A DNA stretch of 64,000 bases from positions 1 through 64,000 of the forward strand of contig CANRAO010000005.1 in NCBI GenBank assembly GCA_947628615.1. The letters run 5' to 3'. This document shows positions 27,309-36,091 of the stretch, piece by piece (positions within the stretch are counted from its first letter, which is position 1; each line of letters starts with the position of its first letter). Source of the DNA: an uncultured Clostridia bacterium (GTDB taxonomy: Bacteria > Bacillota > Clostridia > Oscillospirales > Ruminococcaceae). The notes below the pieces were generated by a model. The model did not search any database, was not told the origin of the DNA, and saw only the letters and a list, made by a program, of their open reading frames with translations. Both the position numbers and the translations under genes were made by a program.

Positions 27309-28106
27309 ATGGTCGATTTCAATTTTAAAGAAAAATATACAATTGATGATTTAATTGAAATCGTAAGGATTTTGAGAAGTGAAAATGGATGTCCCTGGGA
27401 TAAGGAACAGACTCATAAATCTATTCGTATGGATTTTCTTGAGGAGGTTTATGAGGTTATTGAAGCCATTGATTTTGAAAGCGAGGAAATGCTTAGAGAA
27501 GAGCTTGGCGATGTTCTTTTACAGGTTGTGTTTCATTCTCAGATAGAAACAGAAAAAGATTCATTTAACTTTTCAGATGTTACAGATGATATTTGTAAAA
27601 AGTTAATTATTCGTCATCCGCACGTCTTCGGAGAGGTTTCTGTCAGCAGTTCGGAAGAGGTTTTGAAAAACTGGGACAGAATTAAGAAAGATACAAAGGG
27701 ACAGGAAACCTTTACCGACACTTTAAAAAGCGTTCCCCGTGTGTTCCCTTCTCTTTTAAGGGCAAGCAAGTTGGGTAAGAGAGCTTCAAGAGCTAATCTT
27801 GATTTTAAGAACGCAGACGATGCTCTCAAATCGCTGAGGGACGAGGTAGACGAATTAACAGCTGCTATGAAAACTGATGATACTGCACTGATTTCAGAAG
27901 AAATCGGAGATGTTATTTTTTCAGCAGTAAATGTCGCGAGGAAATCAGGGCTTAACGCAGAAGAACTTCTTACTCAAGCTAACGAGAAGTTTATAGCACG
28001 CTTTGAAAAGGTTGAGCAAATGACTATTGAAAATAACGAGAATATGCAGGATTTATCAGCAGACAAGCTGGACAAATACTGGAACAAGGCAAAGGAAGAC
28101 AAATGA
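27309..28106 (+). CDS. mazG: nucleoside triphosphate pyrophosphohydrolase
   Basis: 265 aa, two tandem MazG domains. The first has the metal-binding EExxE helix (DFLEEVYEVIEAID) and ELGDVLLQVVFHS; the second has EEIGDVIFSAVNVARK. It removes non-canonical NTPs by splitting off pyrophosphate. The first domain begins with LRSENGCPWDKEQTH, the standard mark of the family. ATG 27309 is chosen because homology begins directly after it (MVDFNFKEKY); GGAG lies 12 bases upstream, which is rather far. Synteny with the SpoVB-like gene and rqcP follows Bacillus yabM-yabN-yabO. Confidence 0.94.
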   Translation: MVDFNFKEKYTIDDLIEIVRILRSENGCPWDKEQTHKSIRMDFLEEVYEVIEAIDFESEEMLREELGDVLLQVVFHSQIETEKDSFNFSDVTDDICKKLIIRHPHVFGEVSVSSSEEVLKNWDRIKKDTKGQETFTDTLKSVPRVFPSLLRASKLGKRASRANLDFKNADDALKSLRDEVDELTAAMKTDDTALISEEIGDVIFSAVNVARKSGLNAEELLTQANEKFIARFEKVEQMTIENNENMQDLSADKLDKYWNKAKEDK

Positions 28107-28112
28107 ATCAGG

Positions 28113-28160
28113 CTAAAAGAAATTTTGTAGAAAATTTCTTTTAATTGGCTTAACCGAAAA
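28113..28160. terminator. hairpins between mazG and hup
   Basis: AAAAGAAATTTT / AAAATTTCTTTT with a 4-base loop (28113-28140), then CCGAA / TTCGG inside TTAACC...GGTAAG. The first probably ends the mazG transcript. Confidence 0.55.
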
Positions 28161-28219
28161 AATTCGGTAAGCAAATAAATTATTATGGCTTTTAGCCAAC
28201 AATTTGGGAGGAAATTAAA

Positions 28220-28495
28220 ATGACAAAGACTGAGCTTGTAAACCTTATCGCCGATAAGGGAGACTACTCAAAAAAGGATGCTGAGAAAGCATTGGCAACA
28301 GTTATTGACGCAATTACAACATCACTAAAGAAAGGCGAAAAGATTTCTATTGTAGGATTCGGTACTTTTGAAGTTCGTGACAGAGCTGCTAAGACCGCTA
28401 TCAATCCTATGACTAAGGAAAAGATTCAAGTTCCTGCTAAGAAAGTTCCTGCTTTCAAGGCTGGAAAGGCTCTTAAAGACGCAGTTGCTAAGTAA
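28220..28495 (+). CDS. hup: HU-family DNA-binding protein
   Basis: 91 aa, full HU length, with SIVGFGTFEVRDRAAKTAINPMTKE forming the beta arm that holds DNA. HU bends and compacts DNA. GGGAGG lies 8 bases before the ATG. It lies between mazG and rqcP, each separated from it by hairpins, so it is probably its own transcript. Confidence 0.96.
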   Translation: MTKTELVNLIADKGDYSKKDAEKALATVIDAITTSLKKGEKISIVGFGTFEVRDRAAKTAINPMTKEKIQVPAKKVPAFKAGKALKDAVAK

Positions 28496-28510
28496 ATTAC
28501 TATAATGCTT

Positions 28511-28537
28511 GCCTGTCAGAAGACTGACAGGCTTTTA
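28511..28537 (+). terminator. intrinsic terminator after hup
   Basis: GCCTGTCAG / CTGACAGGC with a short loop, followed by TTTTAATTT. Confidence 0.9.
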
Positions 28538-28588
28538 ATTTATAACATTATTAATAAAACAATAATAGTATTTAAGGCGGTGATTAAT

Positions 28589-28831
28589 ATGAGATTGGAC
28601 AAATATCTTAAAACAACCAGAATAATAAAAAGGCGTACAGTTGCCAACGAAGCCTGCGATGCAGGAAAGGTCATAGTGAATAATAAGCCTGCACGTGCGT
28701 CTTACGACGTTAAGATTGGCGACATAATAGAAATAAATATGGGGCAAAAGCCGTTAAAAGTTAAAGTGTTAAACATAAGCGACTATGTAAAAAAAGAGAA
28801 CGCTGTTGACTATTATCAAGTAATTGAATAA
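28589..28831 (+). CDS. rqcP: S4-domain ribosome quality control protein
   Basis: 80 aa, one S4 RNA-binding domain (MRLDKYLKTTRIIKRRTVANEACDAG is the family start, here split for length: MRLDKYLKTT then IIKRRTVANE). It is the RqcP/YabO/Hsp15 type that keeps peptidyl-tRNA in place on stalled 50S subunits during alanine tailing by RqcH. ATG 28589 has GGCGGTGAT upstream; the longer frame from 28505 overlaps the hup terminator. Confidence 0.92.
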   Translation: MRLDKYLKTTRIIKRRTVANEACDAGKVIVNNKPARASYDVKIGDIIEINMGQKPLKVKVLNISDYVKKENAVDYYQVIE

Positions 28832-28847
28832 CACTAAGCGACTTAAA

Positions 28848-28882
28848 AAGCCTGACAGAGATTAAATTCTGCCAGGCTTTTG
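28848..28882. terminator. bidirectional intrinsic terminator
   Basis: AAGCCTG-a-CAGA / TCTG-c-CAGGCTT with A-rich and T-rich flanks; serves rqcP and the convergent lipoprotein gene. Confidence 0.88.
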
Positions 28883-28897
28883 TTATACAATATTCAA

Positions 28898-30562
28898 TTA
28901 TAATTCAATATCGTCTGCGTCCATTTCAAGGTCTTCTATATTAATCTGTGACATAAACGCCTCGTATTCCTCTTCTCCCAAGTCCTCTTTCAGCTTATCG
29001 TAGTTGAAGGTCCCGTCGTCATTGTAGTAATTCTCTAGCATAATTGCGCCTTCATCATCTTCTTCGGAAGCCTCTGCATCATCAGCACCGCCTATTTTAC
29101 TAGTTAAAAGGCTTTCACTTAATTTTGAAAGTGCTGCTGTTAAATCCTTTCCAAGAACCGTTTTAAAGTTAGAAAGCAGTTTATCTGTCTTCATCGACGA
29201 CTGATATTTTTCTATCTGATCTAACGTGTATACTGTTCCTTTAGGGATTGTTATGTCTGACGCATTTGTTATTTCATTTGTAATGGCAATTGCAGCATAT
29301 TCAACATCATTAATCGAAACATCCATTTCTGTATTCAATTTACTTTTTTCAGCTTTATCAGTTCCAACAATTTTTATTTTCTTGTCTCCAAATACTGCCT
29401 CAACTTCTGTGCTTCCGTTGGATAATCCGTTTTCCTTATCTATGACCTCATAATCATTAATTTTCTCAGTTAATGAAAAATCTTTAACTTTTTCATCTGA
29501 TGAATTAACAGTCACTTCACAGTCAAGGTCAAGCTTTTCGCCGTCCTTTACTGCAGTAAGCGAATAGTTAATCCCTTCGCCCTCTATGCTCAAAGCATAA
29601 GCATCGTTTCTGTCAACACTTATAAACACAATATCTTCATACTTTATTCCAACTATATCATCACCGTCATAAATCAAACCTATCTCAGCATTACCGGTTT
29701 TTGAATCAAGCTCTTTAAGCAGCGAATCCTTTGCCTTGTCAATTTTAGATGCGTAATTATCCTCGGTCAATTCATACGCCGAGCCTAAAACACCTACTGC
29801 CAGTTCCTTGATCTTGTCATCGTTTTTTAACTTATCAAATAAATTTTCAACTAGCTTTTTACCGTTATCTGCGGTCAAAGTATAAGTTTTAATATTATAC
29901 TTATACTCAACAGACTCAATTGCTCCTTCAAATTTCTCCTCTTTTGACGCTTTAGGAAGCTTATCGGCAGCCGCTTTAATATAATCGTTCAGAATATCTT
30001 CATAGTCTACAGCCTTTAGTTCTGTTAACTTTTTTAAATCAGAAATTTTAAAATTTTCTATTCCGCTAACAGCCGTACCGCTTGATACAATGCTTTCCTT
30101 AAGAACATCTAAATCCTTTGAAGAGGCACTCAAATATGCGTCAGAAAGCTCAGGAACCTTTATGTAGACAGTTTTTGCTTCATTATCATACACGCCGTTT
30201 AATGATACAAGGTTCTTACCGTCGTATGAAACAGCAATGTCTGTACCCGCCTTGTTCCCCTTCAGCTTTGTGTCAAAATTCATCGACAGCGGCTTGACTT
30301 CTGTTCCCAATGCGTCTGTAACGCCTTTTTTGAACTCTATTACCGCATTTGATTTTGACGCAGTATTCGCCTCTCCTGAAAAAACTCCGAACAACGAATT
30401 TGAATTAAATGACTTATCAAATACATTCATAAGCATTTCTTTGGCAGATAAAGAAGCGGATTTTTTATCCTCATTTTCACCGCACGCTGTGAAAACAGTC
30501 ATTGACATTACACCTGCCAATAAGACAGAAAATGCTCTCGTTATAATTTTTTTAATTCTCAT
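28898..30562 (-). CDS. large lipoprotein of unknown function
   Basis: 554 aa. Lipoprotein signal with lipobox VFTAC (Cys about 27). The mature part is long, mostly beta-strand-like with many Lys, Asp and Glu, no Cys and no recognised family. It seems built of two similar halves (lines such as AVSYDGKNLVSLNGVYDN and IGLIYDGDDIVGIKYEDIVF look related). The C-terminus is very acidic (EEDDEGAIM and LEMDADDIEL). GGAGG precedes the ATG and the promoter is perfect, so it is probably well expressed. It could be a substrate-binding or envelope-structure protein. Confidence 0.7.
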   Translation of the reverse strand: MRIKKIITRAFSVLLAGVMSMTVFTACGENEDKKSASLSAKEMLMNVFDKSFNSNSLFGVFSGEANTASKSNAVIEFKKGVTDALGTEVKPLSMNFDTKLKGNKAGTDIAVSYDGKNLVSLNGVYDNEAKTVYIKVPELSDAYLSASSKDLDVLKESIVSSGTAVSGIENFKISDLKKLTELKAVDYEDILNDYIKAAADKLPKASKEEKFEGAIESVEYKYNIKTYTLTADNGKKLVENLFDKLKNDDKIKELAVGVLGSAYELTEDNYASKIDKAKDSLLKELDSKTGNAEIGLIYDGDDIVGIKYEDIVFISVDRNDAYALSIEGEGINYSLTAVKDGEKLDLDCEVTVNSSDEKVKDFSLTEKINDYEVIDKENGLSNGSTEVEAVFGDKKIKIVGTDKAEKSKLNTEMDVSINDVEYAAIAITNEITNASDITIPKGTVYTLDQIEKYQSSMKTDKLLSNFKTVLGKDLTAALSKLSESLLTSKIGGADDAEASEEDDEGAIMLENYYNDDGTFNYDKLKEDLGEEEYEAFMSQINIEDLEMDADDIEL

Positions 30563-30606
30563 TTAATGACCTCCGCACAAATTAATTTGTTTTAAATTTA
30601 CAATTA

Positions 30607-30635
30607 ATTATATCAGTTCACCGATACCTTGTCAA
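30607..30635 (-). promoter_or_regulatory. sigma-A promoter of the lipoprotein gene
   Basis: Minus strand: TTGACA (30635-30630), 17 bp, TATAAT (30612-30607), a full consensus match. Confidence 0.88.
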
Positions 30636-30720
30636 TGGAAATTCCAAGTAATCAAAAGACTAAATATACTATTAACCGACATAGGCTATGACTTTGATTT
30701 TACCTTCTACGAATTACCGG

Positions 30721-30749
30721 TTGTATTAATAATTTAATTATGATATAAT
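30721..30749 (+). promoter_or_regulatory. candidate promoter of the NfeD-SPFH pair
   Basis: TTGTAT (30721-30726), 17 bp, TATAAT (30744-30749). Confidence 0.6.
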
Positions 30750-30860
30750 AAAGTAAATAATTCTCTTATTCATTTAAAGTTTTAATAATACATAAGTATA
30801 AGTGAATTATTTATAATTCTTGAAGGGAGATCTTTGCTTAGCAAAGACATTGTGATTAAT

Positions 30861-31289
30861 ATGGAAATATATCTGTATATGTGGCTTGCCGCATTTGTTC
30901 TTTTTGCAGTTGTTGAATTTGTCACATCTATGGCACTAATTTCTATCTGGTTTGCCGTTGGATCTCTTTTTGCTTTGATTTTATCTGCATTTGAGGTTCC
31001 CTTGTGGATACAGCTTTTAGTATTCATTCTGGTATCGGCTATACTTCTTATTTGCACAAGACCTATTGCTAAAAAACTAAATAAAAATAATATTGATACT
31101 AATCTTGAAATAAATATCGGAAAAACGGCAAAAGTAATTGAGGATATAGATAACTCAAAAGCAACAGGTCGTGTAAAACTAAAAGGCGTTGACTGGTCAG
31201 CAGTTTCCGACACTGGCGAGTTCATTGAAAAAAACTCGCATGTAACGGTCACTAAAATCGAGGGTTCTAAACTTTATGTGAAAAAATAA
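30861..31289 (+). CDS. NfeD-like membrane protein
   Basis: 142 aa short-form NfeD. Two or three transmembrane segments (about 1-70) and a C-terminal OB-fold (about 85-142; GRVKLKGVDWSAVSD is the family signature). Short NfeD proteins partner SPFH proteins in membrane microdomains. The start is uncertain: ATG 30861 follows GTGAT and gives the expected N-terminus MEIYLYMW; an upstream TTG 30834 has AAGGGAG 4 bases before it and would add 9 residues. Followed after 78 bp by the SPFH gene. Confidence 0.85.
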   Translation: MEIYLYMWLAAFVLFAVVEFVTSMALISIWFAVGSLFALILSAFEVPLWIQLLVFILVSAILLICTRPIAKKLNKNNIDTNLEINIGKTAKVIEDIDNSKATGRVKLKGVDWSAVSDTGEFIEKNSHVTVTKIEGSKLYVKK

Positions 31290-31367
31290 AGTATCTTACC
31301 TTTGACTGTTATCTCTTAATCGGCTGATTTATATTGACTCAAAATATTTATATATGGAGGTATTTTT

Positions 31368-32306
31368 ATGGAAGGCTATATTCCAATTCTAATCGTTATT
31401 GCAGTGATATTAATTATAATTATTGCTTGCATTAAAATTGTTCCGCAGGCACAGGTTTATGTTATCGAGAGATTCGGAGCATACCGTGTATCATGGCAGA
31501 CAGGTCTGCACTTTTTGATTCCCTTTGTTGACAGAGTGGCAAAGAAAGTTTCAATCAAAGAGCAGGTTGTAGACTTCAAACCTCAAGCGGTTATCACTAA
31601 GGATAACGTAACTATGCAAATAGATACGGTTGTGTTCTTTCAGGTGACTGACGCTAAGCAATACACATACGGCGTTGAGCGTCCGCTTTCTGCAATTGAA
31701 AATCTTACTGCAACAACCTTGCGTAATATCATAGGCGAGCTTGAACTTGACGCAACTCTGACCTCCCGTGATACTATAAACACCAAGATCACGGTCATAC
31801 TTGACGAAGCAACTGACCGCTGGGGAATTAAAGTAAATCGGGTTGAACTTAAAAATATACTTCCTCCCCGTGAAATTCAGGACGCTATGGAAAAACAAAT
31901 GAAAGCCGAGCGTGAACGCCGTGAAAAAATACTACAGGCTGAGGGTGAAAAGAAGTCGGCTATCTTAGTTGCAGAGGGCGAAAAAGAGTCAAAAATTCTT
32001 GCCGCTGAGGCAGAAAAACAAGCTGAAATTCTTAGAGCTGACGCTGTTAAACAAAAGAAAATACTTGAAGCAGAGGGTGAGGCAAAAGCAATTGAAACCG
32101 TACAGCTCGCTCTTGCAGACAGCATTAAGAAGCTGAACGAGGCTAATCCAAACGAGCAAGTAATTCAGTTAAAGAGCCTTGAGGCATTCCAAAAAGCTGC
32201 AGACGGAAAGGCAACAAAAATAATTATCCCATCAGAAATTCAAGGGCTTGCAGGTCTTGCTGCCGGACTTAAAGGAATTATTTCAGATAATGATAACGTC
32301 AAGTAA
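31368..32306 (+). CDS. SPFH/band 7 (stomatin-like) protein
   Basis: 312 aa. One N-terminal membrane helix (about 4-24), the SPFH domain (VIERFGAYRVSWQTGLHFLI to about 175), then a long Ala/Glu/Lys coiled coil (about 180-260, AEGEKESKILAAEAEKQAEI) and a short Gly/Leu tail. Close to QmcA/YbbK. Such proteins form large rings in the membrane that organise microdomains and proteases. GGAGG precedes the ATG. It forms a unit with the NfeD-like gene, the usual pairing. Confidence 0.93.
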   Translation: MEGYIPILIVIAVILIIIIACIKIVPQAQVYVIERFGAYRVSWQTGLHFLIPFVDRVAKKVSIKEQVVDFKPQAVITKDNVTMQIDTVVFFQVTDAKQYTYGVERPLSAIENLTATTLRNIIGELELDATLTSRDTINTKITVILDEATDRWGIKVNRVELKNILPPREIQDAMEKQMKAERERREKILQAEGEKKSAILVAEGEKESKILAAEAEKQAEILRADAVKQKKILEAEGEAKAIETVQLALADSIKKLNEANPNEQVIQLKSLEAFQKAADGKATKIIIPSEIQGLAGLAAGLKGIISDNDNVK

Positions 32307-32322
32307 AGTTTAATAATATATA

Positions 32323-32356
32323 AAAAATCCTGAGAAAAAATTTCTCAGGATTTTTT
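32323..32356. terminator. bidirectional intrinsic terminator
   Basis: AAAAATCCTGAGAAA / TTTCTCAGGATTTTTT, ends the SPFH gene and the convergent amidase gene. Confidence 0.92.
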
Positions 32357-32429
32357 AGTTCATCTACAATATTTTTCTTGATTTAGTATCTACTTCTTGC
32401 CTCTTACAGCTGAGCACCGTTACATTCGG

Positions 32430-33221
32430 TTAGTTTTGAACAGCCTTATTGCTTATTTTGATAATATTAAGTTCTTCAGCTGATTTGACTACAGATTCGG
32501 CTATTGATTTTGCATAAGCATCAAGGTTTTTGTCAAAGAGTATGTTATCCTCATCATCTGTGATAAAACCAAGCTCCACCAGACAGCTCGGCATATTTGA
32601 TTTTTCGTTGACTACATAATTGACCTTTGCAGCAGGGTCATAACCCTGATAACCGTACTGCACTCCCCTGTTTTGGCTTATCCCCACCTTGTCAAGACCT
32701 TTTAAAATGTTCTTAGCAAGCAGTGTGTCGTCATCCGGAGCGTCATAATTTACCCAGACCTCAACCCCCTGACCTGTTTCAGCACTATTTCTGTGTAACG
32801 ACACAAAAATATCTGCGTCAGCATCGTTTGCCATTTCAGGTCTTTGATAGAGATCAACGTATTTGTCCTCAGTTCTGGTCATAAGAACATCTGCACCCAG
32901 CTCTTTAAGGTGTTTTTCAACGGCATGAGCCATATTCAAATCATCGTCGCTCTCAAATCTTGACTCATCATTCGACAGTGCTCCGCAGTCGCCTTCGCCA
33001 CCATGACCTGCATCAACGCAGACAAGAAGCTTTTGACCTTCTCCTATTATAGCAGTATCAGTATTTGCAGCCTGAACCGCATCATTTTTCTTATCATCGG
33101 TAAAAGCACCTATAATCGCCTTTATTCCCATAACTATAAAAATAATAATCAGAACAAAAATGCACAGGGCAATAATTACCCTGTCCCAGTAAATGAACGT
33201 ATGCCTATTATGTTTCTCCAT
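32430..33221 (-). CDS. membrane-anchored N-acetylmuramoyl-L-alanine amidase (Amidase_3)
   Basis: 263 aa. A membrane helix at about 14-36 anchors an outside Amidase_3 domain. Zinc and catalytic residues are visible: VDAGHGG (His), FESDDDLN (Glu at the usual ligand place), FVSLHRNS (His) and LVELGFITDDED (catalytic Glu). It cuts the amide bond between N-acetylmuramic acid and L-alanine in peptidoglycan. The form resembles CwlD, which works on spore cortex, but vegetative cell separation is equally possible. 97 bp downstream of pyrB on the same strand. Confidence 0.9.
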   Translation of the reverse strand: MEKHNRHTFIYWDRVIIALCIFVLIIIFIVMGIKAIIGAFTDDKKNDAVQAANTDTAIIGEGQKLLVCVDAGHGGEGDCGALSNDESRFESDDDLNMAHAVEKHLKELGADVLMTRTEDKYVDLYQRPEMANDADADIFVSLHRNSAETGQGVEVWVNYDAPDDDTLLAKNILKGLDKVGISQNRGVQYGYQGYDPAAKVNYVVNEKSNMPSCLVELGFITDDEDNILFDKNLDAYAKSIAESVVKSAEELNIIKISNKAVQN

Positions 33222-33318
33222 TCCCTATACCTACACATTCTAAATATGATGCTTTGTTTTGTTCCTTATATTTTTATAATATTCGTGCCTTATCTGTTTC
33301 TATGGCAAATGTGTAAAT

Positions 33319-34416
33319 TTACAGAAGAGTACGTTCGTTGCAGAATTCACATTCAAGATTATCTCCAAGCCCCTTAAATGATTTAGGAAGGTATTGCTCG
33401 CAATTGGTTATACACTTTTCATTAGAGCATTGCAGATTATTGTATTCTTTACCCTCAATAAGCTTAGGTTTGCAGCAATCTTTATCAAGCAGTGTGAGAA
33501 TAAGCGCCATTCGCACATAAACTCCGTACTTTGCCTGCCTGAAATAGCAAGCTCTGCTGTCTCTGTCAACATCAACAGTTATCTCATCGACTCTAGGCAG
33601 CGGATGCAAAACTGCTAAATCAGATTTTGAAAGCATTAGTTTGTGTCTGTCTAAAACATATACATCTCTCTGAGCCAAATACTCCTCCTCCGAGGAAAAT
33701 CTTTCTCTTTGAATTCTCGTCATATACAAAACATCCAGTTTGTCTATTCCCTTTTCCAGAGCGTCGGTTTCCTCATATTCAATCCCGCCTGCGTCTAAAA
33801 TATCTCTTATGTATGGAGGGATCTTAAGCTCAGGAGTTGAAAAAAACACAAATTTATTACCCTTAAAGCAGGACATAGCCTTAACAAGCGAATGTACCGT
33901 CCTCCCGAATTTTAAATCGCCGCAAAGACCAATAGTTAAATTATCAAGCCTTCCTTTTTCCAACTTTAATGTTAGCATATCGGTAAGGGTCTGCGTTGGA
34001 TGAAGATGCCCGCCATCGCCTGCATTGATTATAGGGCAGTCAGATGTAAGAGCCGCCGCCTTTGCAGCTCCTGCCAACGGATGCCTGATAACTAAAACAT
34101 CAGCATAGCTGCTTACTACTTTTGTAGTATCCTTGAGATTCTCCCCCTTTGCTACCGATGATGTAGACGGATTGTCAAAACCTATCAGTGTTCCGCCCAA
34201 CCTCAGCATAGCAGTCTGAAATGACATCTGAGTTCTTGTTGAAGGCTCATAAAACAACGTAGCCATTATTTTACCGTCCAGTTTGTGAGCATAACTCTCA
34301 GGGTTTTCATATATCTCTTTTCCCAGATTTACTACCTGCTCCCACCATTCAACAGAATAATCATTTAGATCAATTAAATGAGAATATTCGGTTTTTACAT
34401 CCTTCATTCTAATCAT
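33319..34416 (-). CDS. pyrB: aspartate carbamoyltransferase with fused PyrI-like zinc ribbon
   Basis: 365 aa, about 50 longer than the usual catalytic chain. The catalytic part (about 1-312) has [16 protein letters not shown] for carbamoyl phosphate, [15 protein letters not shown] and [10 protein letters not shown]. It makes carbamoyl aspartate in pyrimidine synthesis. The extra tail has C-x4-C (CSNEKC, followed by ITNCEQ) and C-x2-C (CEFC), the layout of the zinc domain of the regulatory chain PyrI, without the nucleotide-binding allosteric domain. The start is ATG 34416 or 34419 (AAAGG 1-4 bases away) or 34404. In line with comEC, holA and rnmV. Confidence 0.93.
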   Translation of the reverse strand: MIRMKDVKTEYSHLIDLNDYSVEWWEQVVNLGKEIYENPESYAHKLDGKIMATLFYEPSTRTQMSFQTAMLRLGGTLIGFDNPSTSSVAKGENLKDTTKVVSSYADVLVIRHPLAGAAKAAALTSDCPIINAGDGGHLHPTQTLTDMLTLKLEKGRLDNLTIGLCGDLKFGRTVHSLVKAMSCFKGNKFVFFSTPELKIPPYIRDILDAGGIEYEETDALEKGIDKLDVLYMTRIQRERFSSEEEYLAQRDVYVLDRHKLMLSKSDLAVLHPLPRVDEITVDVDRDSRACYFRQAKYGVYVRMALILTLLDKDCCKPKLIEGKEYNNLQCSNEKCITNCEQYLPKSFKGLGDNLECEFCNERTLL

Positions 34417-34455
34417 CATACCTTTCTTGCGTGAAAATCCACGCTATCCCAAAAT

Positions 34456-35043
34456 TTATTTAGAAAACTTATTTAAAAACTCATTTCTGGTCATAACTTT
34501 ATTAAGCAGTTCAAGCAAGGAGGAAGTTGAAATATGGCTCGGCAAGTCCATAGACTTTAAAAGCTCCTGTCTTTTTATTTTACTGTTCTTCATTCCTATA
34601 AAGCCTAAATCAAAAAGATCAAGATTAGTTATACAGTCATCTTTCTGTTCAAACGCTGATTCACTGTTTTGCAGAACTCCCGCTTTCTTAAATGCTTCAA
34701 TAATTATATCTTTATCAATTCCCTCAACGCCTATTGTACCCTCCTTTGAAGGCTTGTCCTTGCGCTTTTCTTTGCCAAAAATCTCGGGTATATAAACATT
34801 TGTTATCTTATCATTTGAAACAAGACCCTTTATGTGGTTTCTTATCCTAAATCCTGCCGAATCAGAATCGGTAAGAATAATAATGCCTCCGTTTTCAGCG
34901 TAGAATCTTATAAGAGCCGAGATCTCATTGTTTTTATAAATACCGAATCCGTCGGTAACTATGATCGGTGCGTCAAATATCGAGGACAGCTTTATCTTAT
35001 CGTATTTTCCCTCTACAATTATTGCTTTGTCAATATGTATCAT
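34456..35043 (-). CDS. rnmV: ribonuclease M5-like Toprim protein
   Basis: 195 aa, the length of RNase M5. The Toprim domain has AIIVEGKYDKIKL (catalytic Glu) and IILTDSDSAGFRIRN (DxD); the line IFGKEKRKDKPSKEGTIGVE is typical of RnmV. It trims 5S rRNA precursors. It starts 4 bases after the end of holA, so both are translated together. Confidence 0.92.
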   Translation of the reverse strand: MIHIDKAIIVEGKYDKIKLSSIFDAPIIVTDGFGIYKNNEISALIRFYAENGGIIILTDSDSAGFRIRNHIKGLVSNDKITNVYIPEIFGKEKRKDKPSKEGTIGVEGIDKDIIIEAFKKAGVLQNSESAFEQKDDCITNLDLFDLGFIGMKNSKIKRQELLKSMDLPSHISTSSLLELLNKVMTRNEFLNKFSK

Positions 35044-35047
35044 TTTA

Positions 35048-36091
35048 TCATCTCATAAGCATTTTGGTAATTGTCTTTTCAAGAATAATTCTTGAATCTG
35101 TCTTTGATGACTTTAAATCTAAATCTGCTTCGCTTAAATACTGTATACATTTTCTAAGTCTATCGGTTTTATATCCAGAGCAATCTCTGTAAGCATTCTG
35201 TATTTTAAATTCCAGATTTTTAGGATATGAAAAATCATCTGCGGCATTTTTATAGGTTCTCTTTGAATCCCTTGCAAGCCTAGCTCTGTATAAATCAACA
35301 AACGAAGATGATATACCCCCGACTATTGTAACTGTATCAAGCTGATCTGAATAAAGTCTGTCAAGAATGCTGAAACTCCTCTTAGCATCACCTTTTGCAA
35401 TAGCGTCAGCAAGTCTGAAAGAATCTGTTTCAACCTGTGTTGAACAAAGCAAATCTATATCATCATTTGTAATTTCACGTCCGTTTGCATAAGCACACAG
35501 CTTTGCGACCTCATTATTGATTATAAGCATATCGCAAAGAGTTTTCTGTGCAAGATATACAGCGCTTGACTTTGAAATCGACGAGCCCTGCTTTTCGACC
35601 TTGACCATTATAATTTTAGCCAGATCACTCTGAGACTTGAATTTAAACTCGCAAGCAACGCCGTTTTTTGCACAAAATGCGGCAAATCTCCCGGTCTTAT
35701 CAAGAAGCCTTGTTTTAGACTTATATACGTTTATTCCTGTAGAGTAAATTATAACTGCAGTAGTATCCGGAAGGTCAGACAAAATATCCTTTAAATAGGT
35801 CATATCGTCTTTTTTTAAGCCTTCTATATCCAAATCATTTATAGTTATGCAGGTTCTTTCCGAAAACATAGGAAGTCCCTCGCAGACATCGCTCAGTTCG
35901 CCTAAATCAAGGCTTTTACCCTCAAAGATATGTAAATTCATATCCTGAACCTCATTAGGCACGACCTTAGTAATAAGTCTTTTTGTATACGCCTCTACCG
36001 ACGCAACATCATGTCCGTAGAAAAAATAGAGATTATCAATAGTGCCTGTGCGGATACGTCTGGCAACTTCAATATCGCTTAACTGCGGCAT
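35048..36091 (-). CDS. holA: DNA polymerase III delta subunit
   Basis: 347 aa. N-terminal part with YFFYGHDVASVEAYTKRLI and the AAA+-like core without Walker function, then the collar helices; SDQLDTVTIVGGISSSFVDLYRARLAR is typical of HolA. It opens the sliding clamp within the clamp loader. The start ATG overlaps the comEC stop by one base (TAATG), so it is coupled to comEC, an arrangement common in Firmicutes. Confidence 0.93.
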   Translation of the reverse strand: MPQLSDIEVARRIRTGTIDNLYFFYGHDVASVEAYTKRLITKVVPNEVQDMNLHIFEGKSLDLGELSDVCEGLPMFSERTCITINDLDIEGLKKDDMTYLKDILSDLPDTTAVIIYSTGINVYKSKTRLLDKTGRFAAFCAKNGVACEFKFKSQSDLAKIIMVKVEKQGSSISKSSAVYLAQKTLCDMLIINNEVAKLCAYANGREITNDDIDLLCSTQVETDSFRLADAIAKGDAKRSFSILDRLYSDQLDTVTIVGGISSSFVDLYRARLARDSKRTYKNAADDFSYPKNLEFKIQNAYRDCSGYKTDRLRKCIQYLSEADLDLKSSKTDSRIILEKTITKMLMR

